From UBA7672 sp040398465 (GTDB lineage Bacteria > Pseudomonadota > Alphaproteobacteria > Caulobacterales > Hyphomonadaceae): a DNA stretch of 64,000 bases. Within the stretch, counting starts at the first letter, position 1, and each line of letters starts with the position of its first letter. The translations under genes and the position numbers were made by a program. The notes below the pieces were generated by a model. It made no database searches, had not been told where the DNA came from, and was given only the letters and a program-made list of their open reading frames with translations. This document shows positions 17,386-27,410 of this stretch, in pieces. The stretch is taken from positions 11,503 through 75,502 of the forward strand of contig JBBAUA010000013.1 in NCBI GenBank assembly GCA_040398465.1, given 5' to 3'.

Positions 17386-18887
17386 CGCGGACGCACGGCG
17401 ACGTAGCTCACCTCGTCATCGCCCCAGAGCTGGAGCAGGACGGGCTTGCCGGCAGCCTTCGCGGCTTCGGCGGCGGCAATCGCCTGTTCGGGCGATGACA
17501 CCGGCTGGAAGTGGACCTCGGTGACAACCGCGCCGATCGGAATCTTGCCGAGCGCGTCCGAGCCGGTCTCGATCGACTGCACAAGCACGCCGCGCACGGA
17601 GGCGGGGATGCTGCGACGGCGGCGATCCGCGTCCTCGATCACCTTGAACTGGATACCGAGGATGTTGGTGAGCGCCGTTGCGACGTCCTTTTCCTCGGGC
17701 TTGGCGGCAGCTGCCGCGGCGCTGGCCGACGCCAGCTTGAAGCTTGCGGTCGCCGCCTTGCCATTGCGAAGATAGCGCACCGACACCTGCGTACCGACCT
17801 GCGTCACGCCCATGATGCGGAACAGGTCGCGGCTTTCGCGGATCTGCTGGTTGTTGATGGCAGTGATCAGGTCGCCCTGTTTGAGCCCTGCAACTTCAGC
17901 CGCGCCACCCGCCTCGACCGACGTGACGATGGCCCCTTCGGGCTTCTGCAGCCCATAGGATTCCGCGATCGCCTGGTCGACCGAACGGGCCGTCAGGCCC
18001 ATCGTGCCGCGGCGAGTCTGGCCGAATTCGCGCAGCTGTTGCGTGACGACCTTGGCGAAGTTCGCAGGCACGGAGAAGCCGACGCCGACCGATCCGCCCG
18101 CCTCACCCGGCGAGATGATGGCGGTGTTCACGCCGATGACTTCGCCACGCAGGTTGAACAGCGGCCCTCCGGAGTTGCCCTTGTTGATCGCGGCATCGGT
18201 CTGGATGAAGTCGTCGTACGAACCCGCGCTGATATCACGGTTACGGGCGGAGATGATGCCCGCGGTAACCGTGCCGCCGAGGCCGAACGGGTTGCCGATG
18301 GCGACCACCCATTGACCGACATCCGCCGAATCCGAATTGCCCCATGGCACAGCCGTCAGCGGCGCGCGCGGCTCGACCTTCAGGAGGGCAAGGTCGACAT
18401 CCTCATCCGCGCCGACCAGCTTGGCGGCCAGCACGGAGCCATCCGACAGCACGACGTCGATCTCGTCGGCGCCCTCGATGACGTGGTTGTTGGTCACCAC
18501 ATAGCCGGCGGAATCCACGATGAAGCCGGAGCCGAGCGAGGACTGGCGCCGCGCGCCGCCCTGCCCGCGGCCGAGAAGGTCGTTGAACTCGTTGAGCGGG
18601 GAGTTCGGGCCGAACGCTGGCAGGCCGTCGCCGCGCGACACAGTCTGGCGTGTTGCAATGTTGACCACGGCCGGCATCAGGCTTTTCGCCAGGGCGGAAA
18701 AATCCTCGCCCATGACGGCTGCTGCAGACACCGGAGAGAGGGGTGCGCCGGGCTGGGCGATCGCCGGGGGCGGGGCTTCCATTTTCAGGAGCGCCGGGGC
18801 GAAAAAGGCGCCCGCGATAGCCGCCACGCCCAGCACCGGAATGCCGACCTTGATGAGAAGCGAGCGCTTGGACGACGTGCCCGGCAT
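17382..18887 (-). CDS. Do/HtrA-family periplasmic serine protease
   Basis: Periplasmic quality-control protease. The 501-residue protein begins with a basic stretch and one hydrophobic segment (about residues 12-31), an uncleaved anchor or signal. The trypsin-like catalytic triad is complete: His135 in TNNHVIEG, Asp165 in DVDLALLKV, Ser239 in GNSGGPLFN. One clear PDZ domain follows (about 285-380: GAIVTSVEAGGAAEVAGLKQGDLI), and a second, degenerate C-terminal domain (about 405-500). An Ala-rich linker separates them. It could be called DegP or DegQ; sequence alone does not decide. The 210 bases upstream hold no gene that I can see. Confidence 0.93.
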   Translation of the reverse strand: MPGTSSKRSLLIKVGIPVLGVAAIAGAFFAPALLKMEAPPPAIAQPGAPLSPVSAAAVMGEDFSALAKSLMPAVVNIATRQTVSRGDGLPAFGPNSPLNEFNDLLGRGQGGARRQSSLGSGFIVDSAGYVVTNNHVIEGADEIDVVLSDGSVLAAKLVGADEDVDLALLKVEPRAPLTAVPWGNSDSADVGQWVVAIGNPFGLGGTVTAGIISARNRDISAGSYDDFIQTDAAINKGNSGGPLFNLRGEVIGVNTAIISPGEAGGSVGVGFSVPANFAKVVTQQLREFGQTRRGTMGLTARSVDQAIAESYGLQKPEGAIVTSVEAGGAAEVAGLKQGDLITAINNQQIRESRDLFRIMGVTQVGTQVSVRYLRNGKAATASFKLASASAAAAAAKPEEKDVATALTNILGIQFKVIEDADRRRRSIPASVRGVLVQSIETGSDALGKIPIGAVVTEVHFQPVSSPEQAIAAAEAAKAAGKPVLLQLWGDDEVSYVAVRPR

Positions 18888-19097
18888 GAGTTCAGAACTC
18901 CCAGTCTTTCAGCCCGCACGGGGGCTGGATCGATTGCAGACCTTGGCCCCAAAGCGCCGCGTCCGCAAGGCGACCCGCCCGCCAGGAACAAGCCATCGGA
19001 GGCTGAACCAACGCCGAAATTGCGGAACAAAGATGGCCGGCGCGCCGCCTGCGCGAAGGATCACGCGGGCGTGTGCAGCCGAAGGTCGGGGTGGCCT

Positions 19098-21317
19098 CTA
19101 GGCGGTGCGGATGGCCGGGCGGGTCTGTTCAGCCTCAAGGCCCTTCACCTGGTGCATCTTGGCGATCAGCTCGCGCTGGTCCACCGGTTTGGACACATAG
19201 TCCGTCATCCCCAGCGCAATGTATTTTTCGCGGTCGCCGCTCATGGCGTCGGCCGTCAGGGCGATGACGGGCATGTTCTTCCAGCGCGGCTCTGCGCGCA
19301 TGCGCTGGATCGCTTCCTTGCCGTCCATGACGGGCATGTGGACGTCGAGCAGGACGATATCGAAGTCATGCTGCGCGAGAAGGTCCAGCGCCTCCTTGCC
19401 GTTGGTCGCCTCAACGATGTCGCAGCCCTGCGGCGCGAGAAACAGCTTGATGACCTGGCGGTTGATGGCGTTGTCGTCCGTCAGCAGCACCCGCATGCCG
19501 CGCAATGATTTCCGCGAAGGTTCGGGGATGCGGGACGGGGATGGCCCGGGCGAGGGCGTGGCTGCGGCCGCTTCGTGCGCACGGAAGGTGAAGCGGAACG
19601 TTGACCCCTTGCCCGGTTCGCTTGTGACCGTGATGTCGCCGCCCATCATGCGCGCGAGCTGCCGCGAGATGGCGAGACCAAGGCCTGATCCGCCGAACTT
19701 GCGCGTGGTCGCGCCATCGGCCTGGGTGAAGACGGAGAACAGCTTGCCCACCGTCTCCTCCGCCATGCCCATCCCGGTGTCGCTGACTTCGACCACGACC
19801 ATGTGATCGTCGGTCTCGAGCCGCTTCGAGGAGAGCGAAATCTCGACGCGGCCCTTGCTGGTGAACTTGATGGCGTTCGAGACCAGGTTGCTGACGCACT
19901 GGCGCACGCGCGTGGGATCGTAGCTGAGGCGCTGCGGGAAATTCGAGTCGTATCGGACCAGAAGGTCGAGACCCTTTTCCTCGGCCGTCGCCTGGAAGAG
20001 CTGCCGGGTGCGCTTCATTGTATGCAGGAAGTCGCCGGGCACCGCGGAAATTTCCATTTTCCCCGCCTCGATCTTTGTCAGGTCCAGAACATCGTTGAGC
20101 AACGCCATCAGCGACTTGCCGGAATCCAGGATGACGCCGACTTTTTCCTTCTGCGGCGGCGATAGTTCGTCCGCGTCCAGCGCCTGAGCCATGCCCAGAA
20201 CGCCGTTGAGGGGCGTGCGGATCTCGTGGCTCATGTTGGCGAGGAATTGCGACTTGGCGACCGAGTGCGCCTCGGCCGATTCCTTCGCCGCGCGGAGTTC
20301 GCCCTCCAAGGCCTTCCAGCGCGACAGGTTGACGATAATGCCGATGACGCGGCGCCTCGACGGATCGTCCGCATGGATAACGCGCGAGCGCATCTGGAAC
20401 CAGGTGTACTCACCGCTGGCGGTGAGCAGCCTGATTTCCTGGTCGGTCGCGTCGATGCGTCCAGCGCGGACCTGCCTGATCCGGTCGGATCCCAGCGGCA
20501 CGTCGTCGGGATGAGTCCGCTGAGTGAGCGTCCATAGCGGCGCCTCGACCGGCTCGACCCCGAGCAAAGCCGCGAAGGTCTCGTCGGGATGGAAAGTCAG
20601 AGGGTCGAGACCAATCTCGAAATACCCATCACCGGTAGACGATACAACGAATTCCAGTTTTTTGCTTGTCGAGTGGCTTGCCTCCACTGCGCGGTTGAGC
20701 TGGCGGCTTGATTGTGCAGCGGACCAAGCCGCTTGGGCGATGCAGACTACGGTGCCCAGCGATGTGACCGACCCCGCAATTGCGACGGTCCACGGCAGCT
20801 GCGTCCATACGGTGTGCAGCATCATGCAAAGGAGCGCCAGCACCGGAAGGCTGACCGTCGGCACGAGAGCCCAGATGGAGCTCTGGCGGTTGAATACCGC
20901 GTAAATGGCAGACGTGGTTGAGGTCGCCACAGCGATGACGACGGCGGCGGAATCACCGGTCGAATAGAGGCACAGCGCCAACACCGCCCACGCCGCGTAT
21001 GAAACCATGCCGGCGATCGTACCTGGAATGTTTGAACGGTCCCGGGCTGCCAGCACACGGCCCACCAGCACCTCTGTAGCGACAGCGGACGCGATGGCCA
21101 CAACGACGAACGCCGCCGTGAACTGCCATCCGAGGAAGTAGTTCACATGGGGAGCCGCAAACAGCGCCAGCACGGAGACGACGACAATTCCGCTCTTGTC
21201 AGCGGGCGCCCAGACCTCCTGCCTGAGCCACCCCGCCAACGTTCGCCGTGCTCCCACCGTTCCTACCAAGAGCCGCCCCCATGCGAGTGTTGACGAACTT
21301 TCAACGTCAGACGGCAA
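19098..21317 (-). CDS. Hybrid sensor histidine kinase with membrane, PAS, kinase and receiver domains
   Basis: A 739-residue membrane sensor. About six N-terminal membrane segments (residues 42-210) precede a PAS/PAC region (about 220-330, with the PAC-like FQMRSRVIHADD). The kinase core has the phospho-acceptor His364 in ANMSHEIRTPLNG, the N box NLVSNAIKFT, G boxes VSDTGMGMAEE and GGSGLGLAIS. A C-terminal receiver domain carries Asp658 in LLDVHMPVMDG, followed by ALTADAMSGD and the Lys in YVSKPVD. No partner regulator or phosphotransfer gene is adjacent, so its target is unknown. It is divergent from polA. Confidence 0.93.
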   Translation of the reverse strand: MPSDVESSSTLAWGRLLVGTVGARRTLAGWLRQEVWAPADKSGIVVVSVLALFAAPHVNYFLGWQFTAAFVVVAIASAVATEVLVGRVLAARDRSNIPGTIAGMVSYAAWAVLALCLYSTGDSAAVVIAVATSTTSAIYAVFNRQSSIWALVPTVSLPVLALLCMMLHTVWTQLPWTVAIAGSVTSLGTVVCIAQAAWSAAQSSRQLNRAVEASHSTSKKLEFVVSSTGDGYFEIGLDPLTFHPDETFAALLGVEPVEAPLWTLTQRTHPDDVPLGSDRIRQVRAGRIDATDQEIRLLTASGEYTWFQMRSRVIHADDPSRRRVIGIIVNLSRWKALEGELRAAKESAEAHSVAKSQFLANMSHEIRTPLNGVLGMAQALDADELSPPQKEKVGVILDSGKSLMALLNDVLDLTKIEAGKMEISAVPGDFLHTMKRTRQLFQATAEEKGLDLLVRYDSNFPQRLSYDPTRVRQCVSNLVSNAIKFTSKGRVEISLSSKRLETDDHMVVVEVSDTGMGMAEETVGKLFSVFTQADGATTRKFGGSGLGLAISRQLARMMGGDITVTSEPGKGSTFRFTFRAHEAAAATPSPGPSPSRIPEPSRKSLRGMRVLLTDDNAINRQVIKLFLAPQGCDIVEATNGKEALDLLAQHDFDIVLLDVHMPVMDGKEAIQRMRAEPRWKNMPVIALTADAMSGDREKYIALGMTDYVSKPVDQRELIAKMHQVKGLEAEQTRPAIRTA

Positions 21318-21485
21318 GGTAGCCGAAAGCTCTTAAGGACCGGTGCAAGGCGGGAAGGGCAGCACCGCCGCCCTCGCGCGCATGTACTCGTGTTGAAGGC
21401 CTGATGGGGCCCGCGAGCGTCTCGCCCGGACAATCTGGCACTCTCGGGCATGGCCTGTTAGGTGAAGGGCAAGAAGAGGTCTCTC

Positions 21486-24400
21486 ATGCCCGTGCACCGC
21501 CCCGTCGACGCGACGAGCCACGTCTATCTGATCGATGCGTCCGGCTTTATCTTCCGCGCCTACCACGCCCTGCCGCAGCTGACGCGCAAGTCGGACGGCT
21601 TGCCCGTCGGCGCGATTTCGGGCTTCTGCAACATGCTGTGGAAGGTGCTGGAGGACCTCAAGGCGGGGGACCAGCCGACACACTTCGCCTGCATATTCGA
21701 CGCCGGCGCGCATACCTTTCGCAACGATCTCTACGACCAGTACAAGGCGCAACGTCCCGATCCGCCCGAGGACCTGATCCCCCAGTTCCCGTTGGTGCGC
21801 CGCGCCGCCATCGCCTTTGGCCAGCCCGCACTCGAGATGAAGGGCTTCGAGGCCGACGATCTCATCGCCACCTATGCACGGCAGGCTGCCGCCAAGGGCG
21901 CGCGCGTGTCGATCGTCTCGGCGGACAAGGACCTGATGCAGCTGATCAACGATCAGGTCTGCATGCTCGATACGGTCAAGGACCGCAAAATCTGCGCACC
22001 GGAAGTGTTCGAAAAATTCGGCGTGACGCCAGACAAGGTGATCGACGTGCAGGCCCTGTGCGGCGACAGCGTCGATAACGTTCCGGGCGTGCCCGGCATC
22101 GGAATCAAGACTGCCGCCCTGCTGATCCAGGAGTATGGCGACCTCGAAACGCTGCTTGCCCGCGCGTCCGAGATCAAGCAGCCCAAGCGCCGCGAGTCGC
22201 TGATCGAGCATGCCGACAAGGCGCGGCTCTCGAAAGTTCTGGTCACGCTGAAGGATGATGTGGCCATCGAAGTACCGCTCGAACAGCTCGGCGTATCGGA
22301 CCCCGAGCCCGGTCCACTGCTCGCCTTCCTGCAGGAGATGGAATTCCGCACGCTTACCACGCGCGTGTCTCAGACACTCGGCGTCGAAGGCGCGCCGCCG
22401 GTCTCATCCTCCGCTGGCGGACAGGCGCTGTCGAAAGCGCTGGCTGCAAATGGGGGCGCCGCCGTGAAGGTCGCGACGCCCGCCGCCAACGGGGTTCCCG
22501 GCGAGAGCTTCGAACCACAGCCGCCCGAAGTCCATCCGTTCAACCTCGACGCCTACGAGACTGTGACCGAGATCGAGCGTCTCATGTGGTGGATCGTGAC
22601 GGCTAAGGAACAGGGCTTCGTCGCAGTCGACACTGAAACCGACGGCCTCGATTCCATGACCGCCCGGCTCGCCGGCGTCTCCATGGCGCTCGCCTCGGGC
22701 AAGGCCTGCTACATTCCACTCGGCCACGGCGCCAACAAGACGGACCTGCTCTCAGGGGACAAGCCGATACAGATCGACATGTCCACTGCCCTCGAATTGC
22801 TGAAGCCGCTGCTGGAAGACCGCGCCGTCCTCAAGATCGGCCAGAACATCAAGTACGACATGTCGATCTTCTGCGGTCTCGGCATCGATGTCGGGCNNNN
22901 NNNNNNNNNNNNNNNNNNNNNNNNNNNNNNNNNNNNNNNNNNNNNNNNNNNNNNNNNNNNNNNNNNNNNNNNNNNNNNNNNNNNNNNNNNNNNNNNCAGA
23001 ACATCAAGTACGACATGTCGATCTTCTGCGGTCTCGGCATCGATGTCGGGCCGATCGACGACACCATGCTGCTGTCCTTCGTGCTGGAAGCCGGCCAGCA
23101 CAATCATGGCATGGACGAGTTGTCCGGACTCCATCTCGGCCACACGCCGATCCCGATCAAGGAGCTGATCGGCTCAGGCAAGTCGCAGATCACGTTTGAT
23201 CAGACGCCCATCGACAAGGCGACGCGCTACGCCGCCGAAGACGCCGACGTAACCTTCCGGCTATGGGAGCGCCTCAAGCCGCGCCTGTCACGTGAGGGTG
23301 TCACCACCGTTTATGAGACGATGGACCGACCACTTGTTCCCGTCGTGTCCGAGATGGAGCGCGCAGGGATCCTGGTTGATCGCAACCGCCTGTCGCAACT
23401 CTCCGGCGAATTCGCCCAGCGCATGGCCGGGCTTGAGGATGACGCCCACAAGCTTGCCGGCCGGCCCTTCAATCTCGGCAGCCCCAAACAGCTCGGCGAA
23501 ATCCTGTTCGACGAGATGAAGCTTGCCGATGTCGTCGGCGCCAAGCGCACCAAGACAGGCGCATGGGCCACCGGCGCCGACGCGCTCGAAGATCTCGCCG
23601 CCTACGGCCACGAACTCCCGAAAGTCCTGCTCGACTGGCGCATGCTGTCCAAGCTGCGCTCCACCTATACCGAGACGCTCAGCGAGGCGATCAACAAGGA
23701 CACCGGCCGCGTCCACACGTCCTACTCGCTCGCCGGCGCCCAGACCGGCCGCCTCGCCTCCACCGACCCGAACCTGCAGAACATCCCCATCCGCACCGAG
23801 GAAGGCCGCAAGATTCGCGAGGCGTTCATCGCCGCGCCGGGCAATGTCCTGCTGTCGGCGGACTACTCGCAGATCGAACTGCGCTTGCTCGCCCACGTCG
23901 CCGACATCCCGAGCCTGCGCCAGGCCTTCAACGACGGCGTCGACATCCATGCGATGACCGCGAGCGAGATGTTCAACGTGCCCGTGAAGGGCATGGACCC
24001 GATGATCCGCCGCCAGGCGAAGGCGATCAATTTCGGTATCATCTACGGCATCTCGGGCTTCGGCCTCGCGCGGCAGCTATCCATTCCCCGCGAAGAGGCC
24101 GCCGCCTACATCAAGAAGTACTTCCAGAAATTTCCCGGCATCCAGGACTACATGGAGCAGTATCGCGCCTTCGGCCGCGAGCATGGATATGTCGAGACGA
24201 TCTTCGGCCGGAAAGTCTGGCTTCCGCAGATCAAGTCGCCCAACGGCGCCGAGCGCTCCTTCGGCGAACGCCAGGCGATCAACGCGCCGCTGCAGGGCTC
24301 CGCTGCGGACATCATCAAGCGCGCGATGATCCGCATGCCGCAGGCGCTGAAGGATGCGGGCCTGCAGGCGCGCATGCTGCTGCAGGTGCACGATGAGCTG

Positions 24401-24547
24401 GTGTTCGAGTGTCCGGAGAAAGAGGCGAAAGCGCTCGCCGAGATTGCAACGAAGACCATGTCGAACGCGCCCCTCCCTGTTGTGCAACTGAATGTGCCGC
24501 TGGTGGTCGAAGCCAAGTCCGCGAAGTCATGGGCAGAGGCGCACTAG
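21486..24547 (+). CDS. polA: DNA polymerase I (interrupted only by an assembly gap)
   Basis: Repair and Okazaki-fragment-processing polymerase. The 5'-3' exonuclease domain is N-terminal (YLIDASGFIFRAYHAL, KGFEADDLIATYA, VSADKDLMQL), the 3'-5' exonuclease is retained (AVDTETDGLD with the catalytic Asp and Glu), and the polymerase has motif A DYSQIELRLLAHV, motif B RRQAKAINFGIIYG and motif C QVHDELVFE. An N-run at 22897-22996 breaks the reading frame in the given sequence. Removing the gap and one copy of a 55-base duplicated end restores a single frame of about 968 residues from the ATG at 21486, so the gene is intact. An ATG at 21462 is an alternative start. Confidence 0.95.
22897..22996. 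other. 100-N scaffold gap flanked by a 55-bp exact duplication
   Basis: The 55 bases ending at 22896 (from 22842) are identical to the 55 bases beginning at 22997 (to 23051). This is the signature of two contigs overlapping by one k-mer that were joined with a default 100-N spacer. Collapsing 155 bases keeps polA in frame, so no sequence is missing. Confidence 0.93.
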
Positions 24548-24997
24548 GTGTTGTTCGCGGCGGCAGACCTCCGCTTCGTCACCCTCTCGTTCGACGAAGC
24601 ACGCCGCTCGCTCGAGCAGGGCGGCTTGCCCATCGGCTCGGCGCTCGCGCGCGGCGAGCAGCTGATCTCCGCTGGTCACAACCAGCGCGTCCAGCAGAGC
24701 GACCCGATCGCGCATGGCGAGATGGATTGCCTGCGCAACGCGGGGCGGCAGCCCACCTATCGCGACACCACGCTCTACACATCGCTGTCGCCCTGCATGA
24801 TGTGCGCGGGCACGATCGTGCAGTTCAAGATCCCACGTCTCGTCATCAACGACACGGTCAATTTCGGCGGCAACGAAGCCTTCCTGCGCAGCCACGGCGT
24901 CGACGTGATCGACGCCGCTCACGAGCCCTCCATTCGCCAGATGTGCGATTTCATTGCGGCGAATCCTGCCCTGTGGAACGAGGACATCATGGAGTAG
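24548..24997 (+). CDS. Yeast-type cytosine deaminase (nucleoside deaminase family)
   Basis: Zinc-dependent deaminase of 149 residues. The zinc site is complete: HGEMD (His ligand and catalytic Glu) and SPCMMCAG (two Cys ligands). The flanking sequence resembles fungal cytosine deaminase more than TadA: LPIGSALARG, GHNQRVQQSDP, YRDTTLYTSLSPC, IPRLVINDTVNFGGNE and a C-terminal PALWNEDIME like the fungal W-x-E-D-I-x-E tail. It should convert cytosine to uracil in pyrimidine salvage. The start is a GTG directly after the polA stop, so it is translationally coupled to polA. A related activity (isocytosine or other base) cannot be excluded. Confidence 0.85.
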   Translation: MLFAAADLRFVTLSFDEARRSLEQGGLPIGSALARGEQLISAGHNQRVQQSDPIAHGEMDCLRNAGRQPTYRDTTLYTSLSPCMMCAGTIVQFKIPRLVINDTVNFGGNEAFLRSHGVDVIDAAHEPSIRQMCDFIAANPALWNEDIME

Positions 24998-25074
24998 CAG
25001 CAATTCTCGCTGCTTTTCAGGTCGCTTCCTTTACCAGTTCTGGCTAAACAGGCGGCCCTTTAGAAGAGACGCCG

Positions 25075-25944
25075 ATGGCCCGCAAACCCACCTCGAAACC
25101 CGCAGGCAAGCCGAAGCCCGCAGCAATCGCGGGCACGCTCACCAAGGCGGACATTCCGCAGCTTGCCGGCGGCAAGGGCGCAAACAAGCCTCAGATGGCC
25201 TCCTCCACATATCGCCTCGCCGCGCTGGACCAGGAATACCTCCTCGGCGACTCCATGCGTGGCGTTCGCTTTATGCTGGAGTACAACAAGGCGGAGGAAG
25301 CGCTCGACCGATGGGGGGTGCGCTCCACCATCGTCGTGTTCGGCTCGGCGCGCTTCAGCGAGAAGGGCCCGCCAGATCATCGCCGCTGGTACAACGATGC
25401 CCGCACATTTGCGCGCATCGTCTCTGAGAAAGGCGGCGCCAAACTCCAGAATGGCGGCCCGCGCGACAACGTCATCGCCACAGGCGGCGGCCCGGGCATC
25501 ATGGAAGCGGCCAATCGCGGCGCACATGATGTCGACGCGCCGTCCATCGGCTACAACATCACCCTGCCGATGGAGCAGGAACCCAACGCGTTCTCGACGC
25601 CGGACCTCACCTTCCGCTTCCACTATTTCGCGATGCGCAAGATGCACTTCGCCATGCGCGCCAATGCGCTTGTCGTCTTCCCCGGCGGCGTCGGCACGTT
25701 TGACGAGCTGTTCGAAATCCTGGCGCTGCGCCAGACTGGCAAGTCGCCGCCGATCCCGATCGTGCTCTACGACCAGAAGTTCTGGGAGGAAGTCGTCAAC
25801 TTCCACGCTCTCGTGAAGCACGGCGTCATCTCGAAAGTGGACGAGACGCTGTTCACCTATGCCGAGACGCCGGAACAGGCGTGGGCGCAATGCGTGCGCG
25901 GCGGCGTGATGACGCGCTGGCTGCAGGAACAGCACACGACCTGA
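25075..25944 (+). CDS. LOG-family / TIGR00730-like Rossmann protein
   Basis: A 289-residue protein of the family once annotated as lysine decarboxylase and now linked to cytokinin-type nucleotide phosphoribohydrolases. The two signatures are present: the nucleotide-binding GGGPGIMEAANRGA and PGGVGTFDELFEILALRQTG. An N-terminal Lys/Pro/Ala-rich tail of about 35 residues (RKPTSKPAGKPKPAA) precedes the fold and appears disordered. It lies 77 bases after the deaminase, and converges on a lipoprotein gene. Confidence 0.88.
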   Translation: MARKPTSKPAGKPKPAAIAGTLTKADIPQLAGGKGANKPQMASSTYRLAALDQEYLLGDSMRGVRFMLEYNKAEEALDRWGVRSTIVVFGSARFSEKGPPDHRRWYNDARTFARIVSEKGGAKLQNGGPRDNVIATGGGPGIMEAANRGAHDVDAPSIGYNITLPMEQEPNAFSTPDLTFRFHYFAMRKMHFAMRANALVVFPGGVGTFDELFEILALRQTGKSPPIPIVLYDQKFWEEVVNFHALVKHGVISKVDETLFTYAETPEQAWAQCVRGGVMTRWLQEQHTT

Positions 25945-25950
25945 CCGGGT

Positions 25951-26478
25951 CTACTTCGCCTGTGGTTCGTAGAAGCCGGCCAGCTCAAGCTTGACCACGA
26001 CATCCTTGTCGCCGTCATTCTTGAGATACCAGCCATGGATGCCATCCCAGGGCGCGGTAAAGACGCCGCTCTGCTCGGAGCCGCCGCCCTTCGAATAGTA
26101 CATCAGGTCGCCCACGCCATCGACCTGCTCGGTATGGCCATGGAACTCCACCACCATCAGGCCCGCATGTTCGAGCTCGCCATAGGTGACGGTGTAGACC
26201 AGCCCGTCACCCTTCCTCATCGTGAGCTTGTATTCGAGCCCTTTCCCCTTGGGCACAGGCACGTCGATCACATCCGTGCGCCATTTGCCCGGCCTGATGG
26301 AGACGACACGTTCGGGCAATGGATACTCGCGCCAGCCATCCACCGCGGGGGGAACAGTCGCTACGTCTGCGACTGGCGCCACTGTGGCGGGCGTCTCGGC
26401 AGCCGGCGCAGGCGCGCTTCCTCCGCAAGCAGAAAGCAGCAGAACGGCCGCGAGGGCGGCGGTTACACAATACGTCAT
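25951..26478 (-). CDS. Lipoprotein of unknown function
   Basis: A 175-residue predicted lipoprotein (VLLLSACGGS lipobox) with a Pro/Ala-rich linker of about 30 residues and then a compact C-terminal domain containing WREYPLPERVVSIRPGKWRTDVIDVPVP and MVVEFHGHTE. I recognise no family. The start at 26478 lies 8 bases after the stop of the upstream dienelactone hydrolase, so the two form an operon. A longer frame starting upstream would overlap that gene and lacks the lipobox position. Confidence 0.7.
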   Translation of the reverse strand: MTYCVTAALAAVLLLSACGGSAPAPAAETPATVAPVADVATVPPAVDGWREYPLPERVVSIRPGKWRTDVIDVPVPKGKGLEYKLTMRKGDGLVYTVTYGELEHAGLMVVEFHGHTEQVDGVGDLMYYSKGGGSEQSGVFTAPWDGIHGWYLKNDGDKDVVVKLELAGFYEPQAK

Positions 26479-26486
26479 GAACAGCC

Positions 26487-27410
26487 TCAGGTCAGGTGCT
26501 GACGGAAGAAGTCGAGCGTGCGGATCCACGCCACGCGCGCATTCTCGGGATCGAAGCGCGGCGTGGTGTCGTTGTGAAAGCCGTGCTGGCAACCCTCATA
26601 GGTATGGACGGTCACTGTCTTGCCGGCCTTCTTCAGCTCAGCCTCATAGGCGGGATAGGCGGCGTTGATCCGCTCGTCGATGCCGGCCAGCGTAATCAAG
26701 AGCGGCGCCTGGATTTTCGGAATATCGGCCAGCGCCGCCGCGCCGCCATAGTAGGGCGCGGACGCTCCCAGCGTCGGCACGCGCACCGCTACGTTGTTGC
26801 AGACGCCGCCGCCAAAACAGAAGCCGACAATGCCGACCTTGCCCGTGCATTCGGGATGCGCCTGCATCAGCTGTACGGCCGCGATGAAGTCTTCCAGCAT
26901 TTCGGCGCCGTTGCGGGTCGCCTGCATGGTGCGTCCCTCGTCGTCCGTGCCCGGATAGCCGCCGAGCGGGAAGAGCGCATCAGGCGCAAACGCGATGAAG
27001 CCCGCAGCCGCCGTCCGCCGCGCCACATCTGCAATGTGCGGGTTGAGCCCGCGGTTCTCATGCACGACCACGATGGCGGGCAGTTTTCGCGCCGAGGCAT
27101 TCGCCGGGCGCACCAGATAGCCGCCCATCTGCTTGCCCTGCTTGCCCGCGCCATTGGGCGAGTCATAGGTGATCCGCTCGCCCCGGATCCGGCTGTCATA
27201 CTCGGCCATCTGCAGCGCGCTGGCGTAACGGGGCAGCAACGCCTCGGCCAGCATCGCCACCGTCACCCCGCCCACCGCAAACTTGCCCAGCCTGTCCATG
27301 AACGTGCGGCGGTCGATATCGTTGTGGCAATACTGGTCATAGAGATCGAACATCTCCTGGCTCGGCGCGATGGTTGCGCCCGGCTCCCTGCCCGTTTCCG
27401 TATCCGCCAT
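26487..27410 (-). CDS. Dienelactone hydrolase family protein with Tat-like signal (YghX type)
   Basis: An alpha/beta hydrolase of 307 residues. The nucleophile elbow is GFCFGGG (Cys instead of Ser, as in dienelactone hydrolase), the acid is probably the Asp in LAGIDERI, and the His is in GCQHGFHND. The N-terminus contains a twin-arginine-like DRRTFMDRLGKFAVGG followed by a hydrophobic stretch, so export by Tat is likely, as in the YghX group. The ATG at 27410 follows GGAGGACAAA; an ATG 16 codons upstream is less supported. Natural substrate unknown. Confidence 0.86.
   Translation of the reverse strand: MADTETGREPGATIAPSQEMFDLYDQYCHNDIDRRTFMDRLGKFAVGGVTVAMLAEALLPRYASALQMAEYDSRIRGERITYDSPNGAGKQGKQMGGYLVRPANASARKLPAIVVVHENRGLNPHIADVARRTAAAGFIAFAPDALFPLGGYPGTDDEGRTMQATRNGAEMLEDFIAAVQLMQAHPECTGKVGIVGFCFGGGVCNNVAVRVPTLGASAPYYGGAAALADIPKIQAPLLITLAGIDERINAAYPAYEAELKKAGKTVTVHTYEGCQHGFHNDTTPRFDPENARVAWIRTLDFFRQHLT

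Noticed and set aside
21318..21485. A dif site in the spacer at the skew switch
   Set aside because: No pair of XerC/XerD-like half-sites (ATAAT-N6-ATTAT type) is visible. One GGGAAGGG word near 21350 is not sufficient evidence.
21462..24547. polA as a pseudogene or as two genes
   Set aside because: The break is a 100-N spacer between overlapping contig ends; merging restores one frame.
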